64,000 nucleotides of DNA from Prevotella sp. (GTDB taxonomy: Bacteria; Bacteroidota; Bacteroidia; Bacteroidales; Bacteroidaceae). Shown here piece after piece: positions 6,961-16,741 of this stretch. A model generated the notes under the pieces. That model worked only from the letters and a program-made list of their open reading frames with translations. It made no database searches and was not told where the DNA came from. The stretch covers positions 1 to 64,000 of the forward strand of contig JALFIX010000060.1 in assembly GCA_022775105.1 (NCBI GenBank), written 5' to 3'. The first letter of the stretch is position 1; the number at the start of each line of letters is the position of its first letter. A program made the translations under genes and the position numbers.

Positions 6961-8970
6961 TTACCACTTCCATTTCATGCCTAACTCTATGTCGCAGGCG
7001 GAAGAGGCGTTGATTTGCTGGTGGGAGGTGCCTATGGTGGAGCGGTCGAAATAATCCACTACGCCGGACTTGGCGGTGAACTGGAGAGAGGGGACGGGAC
7101 GCCACTCGACTACGAGGGAATAGCGGATGCCATGACCGAAATAGGAGGGATAGGAGAAGGTGCGGGGCATAGCACGCTCGTAGGAATAAAGACGGCTGTC
7201 GTAACCGTCGGTGTTGAAATATTTGCCTCCTACGTAGAGGGAGTACTTCGGGGAGATGAAACCGAAGTTTTGGGTTAGCATATAGCTTTGGGAGACGGAT
7301 GACGAATAGGCTGACGTGGATACAGGAGACACTGAGGAGTAGTCTATCTGGGTTCTTGAAATCCATCTCTCATCGCTCCATTCGGCGGATAGTCTTGCCC
7401 TGTGCTCTTGTCTCCATTGGAGGTTACGGCCGCTGCCGTCTTTTTGCTTTAGGTGAAGGCGGTAACGGGCGGACAGGAGCCAGTTGCCGGTTTTATATCT
7501 GATTGACAAGACATTGTCGGAGGCGTAGGAGGATTGGGAGACTCCATAGCGGGGCCAGGCGAAATAGGCTATGTCGGTGTATGCAGAGATATCGAGTCCA
7601 TAGCGGGGATGCCAGTTGACGCCAAGATAGAAGCCTGCCTCGTTCTGAGTCTTGCCTCCCTCGCTGAAGGCATTGGAATACATGGAGTTATACCTGAAGG
7701 AATAGAAACGGTAGATACCCATCACATCGACATACTGCGAGAGGTAATATCCAAGGGAATTGACAGTCGCAATTGCCCCCTTGTCGCTGATGGCTGTCTC
7801 GCCGTTTATACAAAATGGGTAATGACGCCAGGAATAGCTCAGCGAGGCATTGAAGAAATTGCTGCCTACGGGATATATACGCTTGTATGTTGCCGACATA
7901 TTGGGCTTAAGCGGACGGCTTAGGTGGGTATATACGGCAGTGGCTCCCAATGAGAAGTCGCCAATGTTCCATATCGCGTTGAATCCCGCAGCCGAGATGG
8001 AGGTGTTGTTTTTCTTGCTTAGTTCTGCCGATGTGCGGTGGTAGTTATTATTTAATAAGGTGGAGATGGTGCCGTCGCCATTCAATGTGGCATCGGTCTT
8101 GCGATATGACAGGAAGGGAGTGAGACTGAGATTATCAGTCAGACTAAAGGATGCGGCAATACCTTGGAGATAACCGCTCTCAGATGCCGAGGTGTGTGGA
8201 CGGAGGACGCATCCCTGTCTGCCCATATTCTGCAGGACGGAGGTCTTGCCAATACTGAAACCGTTATTCATGACCAGTCCCATGCCAGCCGACACGCTGT
8301 ATCTTCCAATGACAAGAGCCTCAACACGACCCAGGCGTTTGAGCATAAGGTAAGCGGAATACTGGTCGAAACCGTATTTGTTGTTTTGTGAGAAAAAAGG
8401 CTCTCCTGCATCCTGGGCGGCAACAAATCCAGCCTTGACATAATCGGAATAAGAGAATGTGTATCTTGTCCAGAACTTGTATTTATATCCGAGATACTCA
8501 CCGTCGGCGGCGTCTCCCGCCCTGTCATACATGGGCAGCTTGCCATAGAGGGAGAGTTCGTTCTTGCCATACTTGGAAAGAGTGGAGAGGGAGGGAAAAC
8601 CAGGCGACTTGCCCTCGCCGACATAGAGAAACTCATAAAGGAGCTGTCGGGTCTCGTAGTCAATTGACTCGATGGACATCAGTTCGTTGAGCGACTTCAT
8701 GGAGTGATAACGGTCGAGGTATTCCATGATGTCCATCACCTGTTTTTCAGACAGAAAAGGCAGGGCTTCGAGTTCCTGCCTTGTGGCGTGATTGATGTTT
8801 ATCTTGTTCTGCGTCATGTCCGAGAGAGAGTTGTACATCTCCTCGTACTGTGCTTCAGAATAATCGCCGTCCTGCATGAGGTCTTCAAGCCATGTCTCCC
8901 ATTCGGTGTCTGCGGATGCCGCTATTGGGCACATGAGCAGAAGCGTCAGAAGAAACAACAGATATGACAT
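6961..8970 (-). CDS. Secreted helix-hairpin-helix / beta-barrel protein
   Basis: The 669-residue protein has a signal peptide (MSYLLFLLTLLLMCPIAASA). A ComEA-like helix-hairpin-helix region follows at about 55-115 (ININHATRQELEALPFLSEKQ, KSLNELMSIESID). Residues 150-669 alternate aromatic and polar residues and end in GMKWKW, as expected of an outer-membrane beta-barrel. HhH-plus-barrel proteins of this length are common in Bacteroidota; their role is unknown, though DNA binding or uptake has been suggested from the HhH part. The gene ends just past the antiterminator promoter region and is probably unrelated to the cluster downstream. Confidence 0.8.
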   Translation of the reverse strand: MSYLLFLLTLLLMCPIAASADTEWETWLEDLMQDGDYSEAQYEEMYNSLSDMTQNKININHATRQELEALPFLSEKQVMDIMEYLDRYHSMKSLNELMSIESIDYETRQLLYEFLYVGEGKSPGFPSLSTLSKYGKNELSLYGKLPMYDRAGDAADGEYLGYKYKFWTRYTFSYSDYVKAGFVAAQDAGEPFFSQNNKYGFDQYSAYLMLKRLGRVEALVIGRYSVSAGMGLVMNNGFSIGKTSVLQNMGRQGCVLRPHTSASESGYLQGIAASFSLTDNLSLTPFLSYRKTDATLNGDGTISTLLNNNYHRTSAELSKKNNTSISAAGFNAIWNIGDFSLGATAVYTHLSRPLKPNMSATYKRIYPVGSNFFNASLSYSWRHYPFCINGETAISDKGAIATVNSLGYYLSQYVDVMGIYRFYSFRYNSMYSNAFSEGGKTQNEAGFYLGVNWHPRYGLDISAYTDIAYFAWPRYGVSQSSYASDNVLSIRYKTGNWLLSARYRLHLKQKDGSGRNLQWRQEHRARLSAEWSDERWISRTQIDYSSVSPVSTSAYSSSVSQSYMLTQNFGFISPKYSLYVGGKYFNTDGYDSRLYSYERAMPRTFSYPSYFGHGIRYSLVVEWRPVPSLQFTAKSGVVDYFDRSTIGTSHQQINASSACDIELGMKWKW

Positions 8971-9005
8971 CTTACAGGACGGCGAAAAATCAGGTTATGC
9001 GTTAT

Positions 9006-11408
9006 TTAATAAACGAATATGCGACATTGCTTGATGCTTCCCGGAGCACCCTGCTCTGCGCGTGGCAGATACTCCAACGCCTTGAGCGACTGCACACTGC
9101 CGAGGTCGATGACAAGGAGATGGGGGAAGTTGGCACCAGGCTGGGTTTGCCAGTAGGTTGACTCCTGCAGGTCATACACCTTGTCGCCGGTATGATTGCC
9201 CACCTCGTTCTCGCTGTCAGCGTATTTTGTTGTCCAAGGCTCGCGGCTCAGACGCTTGCCGTCGGGCGACTGGAGGTATAGCTCGGCTATTGCCACCTGG
9301 TCGGTGGAATGAGTTGATAGGCACTCTATGGCAACGTATCTTCCCTTGGCTACAGAGGGGAAGTTGATGGTCTGCCATCCGTTGCCTGCCTTCAGTGTGA
9401 GATCAACCACAGGCTTGGCGGAGTTGAGGTCGGGACGGTCGCCGGGGTTATTGTGCTTGTTGCTCTTTTCGAGGTTGAGCTTGTCAAGCTCGGGAGAGGA
9501 CTGGCAGAAGGCGGTTGGGGCGGCTGAGGGGCCGACGATGTCGAGGACGATGACTTCGTTGGCGCCTTTCTTAAGCCAGCAACCGGGGACGTAGAGGGTT
9601 TGCTGTGGACCGATGCTCCAGAAGCGGCCGATGGCATGGCCGTTGATATATACCATGCCCTTGCCGAAGGCCTCCATGTTGATGAAGGTGTCGCCGGGCT
9701 TTTTCAGGGTGAAGGTGCCGCGGTAGTAGCCGGGGGAATGGGGGGAGGTGGGGAGGCAAGCGACAAAATCGCTTGCAACGGTGGCTGAGGGGCGGGGGGA
9801 GGCGGTGGGGGTTGAGGGGCTGGGGGAGGCGGTGGGGGCGGTGAGGGCCTTGGTGGCGGTGGCGTAGGCGATGGGGAGGGTGGCGATGCGCCAGTTCTTC
9901 AGGTCGTAGGTGAGGGGATGACCGTCGGTTTCCGTTGAGAGGGTGACGCGGTCGGTGATGCCCTTGAAGTCCTTGATTGCCCTGCCGAAGTTGATGCGTC
10001 CCATTGCCTCGATGAGGATGGTGAGACGCTGCCCGCGGTTGACGGCGGGGATGGTGATGCTCTTCTCGTTCTTCACACGGTCGATTTTGCCGATATACTT
10101 GCCATCGATGAATACCTGGGCGAAGTCATGGCAGTCGTTGATTGTGAGTAGAGAAGAGGTGGGGACGGCGGGCAGTGTGGTCTCGTATATCATCGAGCCC
10201 CATCCCATATCCAGTTCCTCCATGGTCTTGATGTCACGGCTCTCGATGGTCTTGTCAATGCCATCAGTCAATGGGGCGTATTCCTTCAGTTCAAACTTTG
10301 GCACGGAGATGAGGGGAGCGGGAGCCTTGGGCACGGCAGGCAGTTTCTTTCCGTCGTAGTATTTCTCCATAGTGCGGCGCAGTGTCCAGTATTTCTCCGT
10401 AGCCAATCCCCACTCGTTGATAGGAGCGTCGTAGTCATAAGATGTCACGTCGGGAGCGAATCCAGGACTGTTGGCACCAGCCCAATGACCGAAGGATGTG
10501 CCTCCGTGAGTCATATACAGTGAGAAACTGATGCCCTTTGACAGCATCTCGTCGATACCAGCCACCATGTCGTCTGCCTTGCGTGTCTCGTGGCGTGCGC
10601 CCCACTTGTCAAACCATCCGCTCCAGAACTCCGAGCACATGAGGGGAGAGTTGGGACGCAGTTCCTTCAGACGGCGGAACTGCTCGTCGATATTGGCACC
10701 AGTGCCGAAGTTCATAGTCCACACAAGGTCGTCAAGACCGTTGTTGGTGAAGTTGCTCGACCAGTCGCACTGGAACAGGGTCACCTTGTCGAATCCCGAT
10801 TCCTTGACGATGTCGCGTATTTCAGACACGTATGGTTTGTCAACACCATATGAGCCGTATTCGTTCTCCACCTGCACCATGATGATAGGACCTCCGTTCT
10901 CGATAGTGAGCGAAGCCAACTGCTTGCCCACCTCCTTCTCGAATATCCTCACGCGCTCCATGAAATAGGGGTCGCGCTCACGCAGGCGGATGTCCTTCTT
11001 CTTGAGCAGCCACCAGGGCAGACCACCCATCTCCCACTCTGCGCAAACATAAGGACCGGGGCGAACGATTACATACATACCATTCTTCTGGGCCAGGCGA
11101 CAGAACTCAGCCACGTCGTTCTGCCCTGTGAAGTCAAACACGCCCTCCTGCTGTTCATGTATATTCCAGAACACGTAGAGGCAAAGAGTATTCATACCCA
11201 ACGCCTTGCACATCTTGATGCGATGTTCCCAATAAGGGCGCGGGATGCGGGGGTAATGAACTTCGGCAGCCTTCACCACGAAAGGCTTGCCATTGAGCAG
11301 AAAAGTCTTGTCGCCAATGGCGAACGGCTTTTCTGTCTGTGCCATCGCAACGTTAGGGAATGCGAGGGCAAGTAATGCAGCAAATAATAAGTTCTTAATT
11401 AGCTTCAT
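9006..11408 (-). CDS. GH35 beta-galactosidase
   Basis: The 800-residue enzyme carries a signal peptide (cleavage near AMAQ) and probably works in the periplasm or at the surface, releasing terminal galactose. The (beta/alpha)8 domain spans about 30-340; the acid/base is Glu183 in QVENEYG and the nucleophile Glu260 in CSEFWSGW. Galactose-binding-like beta domains follow, and the last ~130 residues look like an F5/8-type discoidin module (VYDLQESTYWQTQPG, HLLVIDLG). A Pro/Thr/Ser/Ala-rich stretch (ALTAPTASPSPSTPTASPRP) interrupts a beta domain and comes from a tandem DNA repeat. The upstream -7 element TATCTTTG (11438-11445) gives the gene its own promoter. Confidence 0.92.
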   Translation of the reverse strand: MKLIKNLLFAALLALAFPNVAMAQTEKPFAIGDKTFLLNGKPFVVKAAEVHYPRIPRPYWEHRIKMCKALGMNTLCLYVFWNIHEQQEGVFDFTGQNDVAEFCRLAQKNGMYVIVRPGPYVCAEWEMGGLPWWLLKKKDIRLRERDPYFMERVRIFEKEVGKQLASLTIENGGPIIMVQVENEYGSYGVDKPYVSEIRDIVKESGFDKVTLFQCDWSSNFTNNGLDDLVWTMNFGTGANIDEQFRRLKELRPNSPLMCSEFWSGWFDKWGARHETRKADDMVAGIDEMLSKGISFSLYMTHGGTSFGHWAGANSPGFAPDVTSYDYDAPINEWGLATEKYWTLRRTMEKYYDGKKLPAVPKAPAPLISVPKFELKEYAPLTDGIDKTIESRDIKTMEELDMGWGSMIYETTLPAVPTSSLLTINDCHDFAQVFIDGKYIGKIDRVKNEKSITIPAVNRGQRLTILIEAMGRINFGRAIKDFKGITDRVTLSTETDGHPLTYDLKNWRIATLPIAYATATKALTAPTASPSPSTPTASPRPSATVASDFVACLPTSPHSPGYYRGTFTLKKPGDTFINMEAFGKGMVYINGHAIGRFWSIGPQQTLYVPGCWLKKGANEVIVLDIVGPSAAPTAFCQSSPELDKLNLEKSNKHNNPGDRPDLNSAKPVVDLTLKAGNGWQTINFPSVAKGRYVAIECLSTHSTDQVAIAELYLQSPDGKRLSREPWTTKYADSENEVGNHTGDKVYDLQESTYWQTQPGANFPHLLVIDLGSVQSLKALEYLPRAEQGAPGSIKQCRIFVY
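9786..9839. repeat. Two in-frame 27-bp G-rich repeats inside the GH35 gene
   Basis: TGAGGGGC(G/T)GGGGGAGGCG starts at 9786 and again at 9813, period 27 bp (nine codons). They encode part of the Pro/Thr/Ser-rich insert, and flanking sequence is also very G-rich on the plus strand. Confidence 0.75.
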
Positions 11409-11437
11409 AATATAAGTTACGTTATGTTATTTCGATG

Positions 11438-11445
11438 CAAAGATA
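11438..11445 (-). promoter_or_regulatory. -7 promoter element for the GH35 gene
   Basis: TATCTTTG on the minus strand lies about 30 bp before the GH35 start codon. Confidence 0.55.
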
Positions 11446-11497
11446 CATTATTTATTTTATATCTCAAAACTTTTCATGGAAAAAAGACTTCAAACGT

Positions 11498-13204
11498 TCA
11501 TTTTTCGTCAAATACTGTGGCTCTACCTTTATATATATACAATCCTTTAGCCGTATTTCTTGCCATTATTCCCCTCAGGTCATACACCTTGTCAGAGCCT
11601 CTGCGCCCGTCTGCCTTTATCTCGCCGACGGCGGTGTCTGAGGCATTGTCAATCACGAGGGTAGTCACCGAACGGGCAGTCAACGAGAGAGAAGACAATT
11701 GTGGGTCGCTGTTGTCCAGTTTCAAGTTAGTGGTGATGTTGGTGACATACTTCTTGAAAGAGCCTGTCTCGGTATTCAGGAGCGAGAGATTGACAGTGCG
11801 CTTTTCCTTGCTCATATTGACAAACACGCACACCGTCTGCTTCCCGTCAGGCGAGATGTAGGCGGAGCACATCAGTCCGTTGAGTTCGTCAGCTCCTTCC
11901 ACTGCCACACGCTTGTATCCCGGACGGATGAAACGGCTGTAATTGCCGAGCGTCCACAGGTTCTTGTCGGCAGCCACGGTGCCGCCGTTTTTCAAGTCGC
12001 CATAACTCTCCGGTCCCGAATCCCCCTTGGCATTGAGACGAAGGAGATAGAACCTGTTTTTCTGGCTCCATTTCTCCTGAGCCATTGCAGTCCAGTATGA
12101 CCATGCCGTCATGTTTCCCACCGCCAAGTCGGTATATATGAGTTTAGCCATAAACAGCGCGATGTCCATCTTGTTTGCCGCCTCATAGCTTGCGGGAAAT
12201 CCCGTTGAAGCATCAGGGGCATCGCCGAGCATCGACCATTCCGTCTGCATAACGTCAACGCCCGCCTCAGCGGCTGCATCCCTCACCTTCTCTCTCACAT
12301 CCACGAGAGTCTCATTGGTGGAATAAGTCCAATAGCTGTGTCCAGCCACAGTCTTAGCTATATGGCTGAGATTACCCACATAGTTGGAACTTGACGGATT
12401 GAAAAAACTGTTAATCTGCTTGGTGGCCCTTCCACTGCCTCCGTAAAGGCAGTCGAGCGACGATGCCTCGGGAATAAGGATCCTTGCGTTGAGATTTCTC
12501 TTCTCCATACTTTTGTCCAGTTCCTTGGCAAGTTTGGCGATATTATAGTTAAGCCACGGCGAGCCTTCCTGTCCGTCCTTCCAATCAAACTGTGGCTCGT
12601 TGACGGGGTCGATAAATGTCACGTTATATCCCTCACCTATAAAATGTTCGGTTGTCGTGGCGAGGAACTCGGCAAAGTCGTCATAGCAGTCGTCCTTGAG
12701 GTTGCAGCTGATAGTCTGTCCGTTAGCGTTAGCCTTGCCGTTTTTGGTGAAATACACAGGTGCGGAGTTGGAGAACAGCAGGAAGTTATCCACCCCGAAT
12801 TTCTTAGCCTCAGCCATGAAATAAAGCTGTCCCGCCTGTCGTGTCCAGTCATACGAACCGTCCTCATTGAGGAAACATTCGGCACGGCGTGTCTCATCCT
12901 CTATATTACTCCCACTGCCCTGGGCGGCACTACCCGCACCGATGTTCACACGCCAGCAGGACAGTCCGATGCCCTCGGGATTCCCGTTGGCATCCATATT
13001 CTGGCTGAATAGCCATTTGGCAGCCTTGGCTTTCTCGGTCTCATTGAAATACTTGCCAACATAGTCGGCAGTCCAGCAGTCACTGGCGCCGAAGTCGGCG
13101 ATTGTCTGGTAAGTAATGGCGGGATTCACCTCCACCACCTGCGCCCTTGTTCCCAATGTCAGCATGACAGAGGCAAGGGTAACATACATTCTTTTTTTCA
13201 TCAT
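11498..13204 (-). CDS. GH30 family glycosidase, probably endo-beta-1,6-galactanase-like
   Basis: The 568-residue protein has a signal peptide ending near GTRAQ. GH30 hallmarks are IADFGASDCWTADYVGKYF (35-53), acid/base Glu203 in DPVNEPQFDW and nucleophile Glu322 in MQTEWSML, followed by the GH30 side beta-domain. The FGASDCW motif recalls the subfamily with endo-beta-1,6-galactanases, so arabinogalactan side chains are a plausible substrate; xylan or glucan activity cannot be excluded. The C-terminus (VYDLRGIMARNTAKGLYIY) is the Prevotella-type tail seen on many secreted proteins. It lies upstream of the GH35 galactosidase on the same strand, which fits joint galactan breakdown. Confidence 0.85.
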   Translation of the reverse strand: MMKKRMYVTLASVMLTLGTRAQVVEVNPAITYQTIADFGASDCWTADYVGKYFNETEKAKAAKWLFSQNMDANGNPEGIGLSCWRVNIGAGSAAQGSGSNIEDETRRAECFLNEDGSYDWTRQAGQLYFMAEAKKFGVDNFLLFSNSAPVYFTKNGKANANGQTISCNLKDDCYDDFAEFLATTTEHFIGEGYNVTFIDPVNEPQFDWKDGQEGSPWLNYNIAKLAKELDKSMEKRNLNARILIPEASSLDCLYGGSGRATKQINSFFNPSSSNYVGNLSHIAKTVAGHSYWTYSTNETLVDVREKVRDAAAEAGVDVMQTEWSMLGDAPDASTGFPASYEAANKMDIALFMAKLIYTDLAVGNMTAWSYWTAMAQEKWSQKNRFYLLRLNAKGDSGPESYGDLKNGGTVAADKNLWTLGNYSRFIRPGYKRVAVEGADELNGLMCSAYISPDGKQTVCVFVNMSKEKRTVNLSLLNTETGSFKKYVTNITTNLKLDNSDPQLSSLSLTARSVTTLVIDNASDTAVGEIKADGRRGSDKVYDLRGIMARNTAKGLYIYKGRATVFDEK

Positions 13205-13270
13205 AAATAGTTATAAATTAGTTACTCAACATTCGGAAGTGGTAATACCCAATGCATAAGGGTCTTATTT

Positions 13271-13448
13271 AAACCACAGAGATAAAGAGAAATAGAGTTT
13301 TTTGTGTTTTTGAGTATGTCGCAAGCGACGGAGAACGCAGAGTTTACATGCAGATGTTATCATGCGCAGCCCTCTATGAACTCTAAATGCCTTGGCATTC
13401 AATCTCTTTCATAATATAAAACTCTTAATCTCTTCAACTCTGTGGTTC
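13271..13448. repeat. Intergenic inverted repeat of the CACAGAG type
   Basis: AACCACAGAGATAAAGAG near 13272 pairs with CTCTTAATCTCTTCAACTCTGTGGTT near 13420-13446. The sequence between also holds the palindrome GTCGCAAGCGAC. Together it can form a long imperfect hairpin in the 279-bp gap between the GH30 and CDF genes; nothing else is visible there. Confidence 0.6.
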
Positions 13449-13483
13449 AAAATTACTTTCGAAACTTGAATTAGTTATTATAG

Positions 13484-14401
13484 TTATGGTGCCACATACT
13501 CCCCGTTCACCTTCAGCGGTTCCACGTGTAGTCCTATATGGGTGGATGGCCCGAATCGGTCGCGCAGTTTCTTTTCTATGGCAGTGGCATGCTGGTGGGA
13601 TTCATACAGGGTGATGTCTCCCGGCATCCTCAGGTGCATCTCTATGGCGATATGACTGCCTATGCGGCGGGTACGCAGATGATGCACCTCACTCGTCATC
13701 GGTTCGCTATCCACTATCTTCACAATCTCCTGTTCCAGTTCCTCGGGCAGGCTCTGCTCTAGCAGTTCGCCAGCCGACTGCTTTGTAAGATGCCAAGCCG
13801 TGCGTATGATGAACACACTGACACAGACAGCGGCAATGGGGTCGAGCACAGCCCACCCTTCACCGAGCAAGATAGCACCTCCAATGCCCACTGCCGTTCC
13901 TATCGACGACATGGCGTCGCTGCGGTGGTGCCACGCATTGGCAATCACAGCCTGCGAGTCGAGCCTTCGCCCCACCTTCACCGTAAACCTGTATGCCCAT
14001 TCCTTCAGGGCGATGCTCACCAATGCAGCCACAAGCGCAATCATTCCCGGTTGGGCAATAGGTGTGCCGCCAATAGCCGCGATGATGTCGTGAATGCCGT
14101 TGTACATTATCATGACACCCACGAAGAGCAATGCCAGTCCGATGAGCGACGTTGCCAATGTCTCGTATTTGCCGTGTCCGTAGGCATGGTCGCTGTCCTC
14201 AGGCTTTGAACTAAGCCTTACGAAGAGAATCACTACCACATCGGTGATGAAGTCCGACAGTGAATGTACGGCATCGGCAATCATTGCCGCAGACCCGCCG
14301 AGGAATCCCGCTACAAACTTGAATACCAACAGCACCACGTTCACCGCACTGCCGGCAAGTGTCACCCGATATATACCTTTTTCGCGCTCTTTTGTTTCCA
14401 T
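13484..14401 (-). CDS. Cation diffusion facilitator (CDF) metal transporter
   Basis: The ~305-residue inner-membrane protein exports divalent metals such as Zn2+ or Mn2+ in exchange for protons. CDF metal-site motifs are AMIADAVHSLSDF (HxxxD) and WHHRSDAMSS (HxxxD), with SDHAYGHGKYET between them. Five to six membrane helices precede a cytoplasmic C-terminal domain with HHLRTRRIGSH. The reading frame extends to 14449, but a -7 element TATCTTTG at 14420-14427 lies inside that extension, so ATG 14401 (METKE) is the likely start, with a very short leader. Confidence 0.92.
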   Translation of the reverse strand: METKEREKGIYRVTLAGSAVNVVLLVFKFVAGFLGGSAAMIADAVHSLSDFITDVVVILFVRLSSKPEDSDHAYGHGKYETLATSLIGLALLFVGVMIMYNGIHDIIAAIGGTPIAQPGMIALVAALVSIALKEWAYRFTVKVGRRLDSQAVIANAWHHRSDAMSSIGTAVGIGGAILLGEGWAVLDPIAAVCVSVFIIRTAWHLTKQSAGELLEQSLPEELEQEIVKIVDSEPMTSEVHHLRTRRIGSHIAIEMHLRMPGDITLYESHQHATAIEKKLRDRFGPSTHIGLHVEPLKVNGEYVAP

Positions 14402-14419
14402 AATATTAAATTTTGGTTG

Positions 14420-14427
14420 CAAAGATA
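14420..14427 (-). promoter_or_regulatory. -7 promoter element for the CDF gene
   Basis: TATCTTTG on the minus strand; it decides the CDF start at 14401. It lies back to back with the rnr promoter. Confidence 0.55.
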
Positions 14428-14455
14428 CTATTTTTCCATAAAATAACATATAAAA

Positions 14456-14488
14456 TTTGGATAATTCAAGAAAAAAGCACTATCTTTG
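14456..14488 (+). promoter_or_regulatory. Promoter for rnr
   Basis: TTTG (14456-14459) and TATCTTTG (14481-14488) are 21 bp apart, a good Bacteroidota promoter about 65 bp before the start codon. Confidence 0.65.
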
Positions 14489-14551
14489 TACTGAATTACG
14501 GCTACCAATGCCTAATAACACTGAATTTTCACACATTTAAAACATACAACT

Positions 14552-16741
14552 ATGGGAAAAAAGAAAGGCGGAAAGAAAATGAACAAGAAGCAGGTGGGCG
14601 AAGCCCTGCAACGCTTCTTCCAGGAGAATCCGAACGACACATTCAGCTTCAAGCAGATATTCAAGTCGCTTAAGTTTGACACTCATCCATTGAAAATGCT
14701 TGCCATCGACATCATGGAGGAGATGGCATGGGATGACTTCCTCACCAAGGTGAGCGAGTCGTCATACAAGCTCAACACCAAGACTCAGGTGCAAGAAGGC
14801 ACTTTCAGGCGCAAGTCCAACGGCAAGAACAGCTTTATTCCTGACGACGGCAGCCAGCCTGTGTTCGTAGCCGAGCGCAACTCCATGTCCGCCCTCGACG
14901 GCGACAAGGTGCAGGTGGCTTATATGGCACGCCGCCAGAAGCACATCAAGGAGGCGATGGTGACTGCCATACTCAAGAGGGCGCGAGAGACCTTCGTGGG
15001 CAAGCTGAGGGTTGACAAGGAACTTGCCGTGCTTGTCACTGCCGAGAATATCTTCGTGCATGACATCATCATCCCCAAAAAGAAACTCAAGGGAGGAAAG
15101 ACGGGCGACAAGGCATTGGTGAAAATCACGCAATGGCCTGACGCAGAGCACAAGAACCTCACCGGCGAGGTTATCGACATATTGGGAGAACAGGGCGACA
15201 ACGACGTGGAGATGAACGCTATTCTCGCCCAGTACGGTCTGCCATATAAGTATCCCAAGAACGTAGAGGATGCCGCCAACAAGATTCCGGCTGAGATAAC
15301 CGAGGCAGACATAGCCGAACGCGAGGACTTCCGCGAGGTATATACCTGCACCATCGACCCAAAGGACGCCAAGGACTTCGACGATGCCTTGTCCATACGT
15401 CAACTCGACAACGGACTGTGGGAAGTGGGAGTGCATATCGCCGACGTGAGCCATTATGTAAAGGAAGGTTCTGTAATCGACAAGGAGGCAATGAAGCGCG
15501 CCACAAGTATATATCTCGTTGACCGCACCATACCGATGCTTCCCGAGCGTCTCTGCAACTTTATCTGCTCTCTAAGACCGAATGAGGAGAAGTTGGCATA
15601 CAGCGTAATTTTCCAGCTTGACGAGGATGCCAATATCAAGAATTGGCACTTGGCCCATACTGTCATCAAGAGCGACCATAGGTTTGCTTATGAGGAGGTG
15701 CAGGCGGTGTTGGAAGGGGAAGCCACCCAAGCCACGGCCCCCCTGCCCCCCGGTGGGGGGTTGTGTACGGAGGAGGAGAAGGTGATGCTTCGACAGCTGG
15801 ATAAGTTGGCTAAAAAGTTACGCGAGGCGAGATTCAAGAACGGAGCGGTGAAGTTTGACCGCGAGGAACTGCATTTCGACATCGACGAGAAGGGAAAGCC
15901 CGTAAGGTGCTATTTCAAGGTGTCGAAGGACGCCAACAAGCTCATCGAGGAATTTATGTTGCTTGCCAACCGCACCGTGGCCGAGAGTATCGGCAAGGTG
16001 AAGAAGAAGGGCCTGAAGCCTAAGACGCTGCCCTATCGTATCCACGACCAACCAGACCCGCAGAAGCTCGAGACCCTACGTGGCTTCGTGGTGAAGTTCG
16101 GATATAAGATGAAGACCGGCGGCACCAAGGGTGCCATCTCCAAGAGCCTCAACACGCTTATGGACGAGTGTCAGGGCAAGAAGGAGCAGAAGCTCATCGA
16201 GACCGTTGCCCTACGTGCGATGATGAAGGCAAAATACAGTGTACACAACATCGGTCACTATGGTCTTGCCTTCGATTACTACACCCACTTCACATCCCCC
16301 ATCCGCCGTTATCCCGACACGATGGTTCATCGCCTTCTGACCAAGTATCAGCAGGGCGGCCGCTCTGCCAACAAGGACCACTATGAGGAACTTTGTGAGC
16401 ATTGCAGCGACCAGGAGCTGATAGCCCAGAACGCGGAGCGCGACTCCATAAAATACAAGATGGTGGAATTTATGGGCGAGTTTGTCGGTGAGGAGTTTGA
16501 TGCCCACATCAGTGGCATACAGAGCTATGGCATCTACTGCGAGATTGACGAGAACCACTGCGAGGGCATGGTGTCTATGCGCGACCTCGACGGCGACTAC
16601 TACGACTTCGACGAGAAGAACTACTGTCTCGTAGGCCGCCGCCATCATCACAAATACCAGCTCGGCGACCCCATACGCATCAAGGTTGCCAGGGCAAACG
16701 TTGAAAAACGTCAGCTCGACTTCATACTGGCAGACAAATGA
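14552..16741 (+). CDS. rnr: Ribonuclease R
   Basis: The 729-residue 3'-5' exoribonuclease degrades structured RNA. A Lys-rich N-terminal winged helix (about 10-70) is followed by cold-shock domains, the RNB catalytic domain with TIDPKDAKDFDDALSIR (metal-binding aspartates), HYGLAFDYYTHFTSPIRRYPD, and a C-terminal S1 domain. An unusual insert, ATQATAPLPPGGGLCTEEEK, lies in the RNB domain near residue 390; its DNA contains a CCCCCC/GGGGGG inverted repeat at about 15740-15765. The stop overlaps the next gene by 4 bp (ATGA). Confidence 0.95.
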   Translation: MGKKKGGKKMNKKQVGEALQRFFQENPNDTFSFKQIFKSLKFDTHPLKMLAIDIMEEMAWDDFLTKVSESSYKLNTKTQVQEGTFRRKSNGKNSFIPDDGSQPVFVAERNSMSALDGDKVQVAYMARRQKHIKEAMVTAILKRARETFVGKLRVDKELAVLVTAENIFVHDIIIPKKKLKGGKTGDKALVKITQWPDAEHKNLTGEVIDILGEQGDNDVEMNAILAQYGLPYKYPKNVEDAANKIPAEITEADIAEREDFREVYTCTIDPKDAKDFDDALSIRQLDNGLWEVGVHIADVSHYVKEGSVIDKEAMKRATSIYLVDRTIPMLPERLCNFICSLRPNEEKLAYSVIFQLDEDANIKNWHLAHTVIKSDHRFAYEEVQAVLEGEATQATAPLPPGGGLCTEEEKVMLRQLDKLAKKLREARFKNGAVKFDREELHFDIDEKGKPVRCYFKVSKDANKLIEEFMLLANRTVAESIGKVKKKGLKPKTLPYRIHDQPDPQKLETLRGFVVKFGYKMKTGGTKGAISKSLNTLMDECQGKKEQKLIETVALRAMMKAKYSVHNIGHYGLAFDYYTHFTSPIRRYPDTMVHRLLTKYQQGGRSANKDHYEELCEHCSDQELIAQNAERDSIKYKMVEFMGEFVGEEFDAHISGIQSYGIYCEIDENHCEGMVSMRDLDGDYYDFDEKNYCLVGRRHHHKYQLGDPIRIKVARANVEKRQLDFILADK

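Noticed and set aside
14402..14449. Longer N-terminus for the CDF transporter
   Set aside because: The -7 promoter element lies inside the extension.
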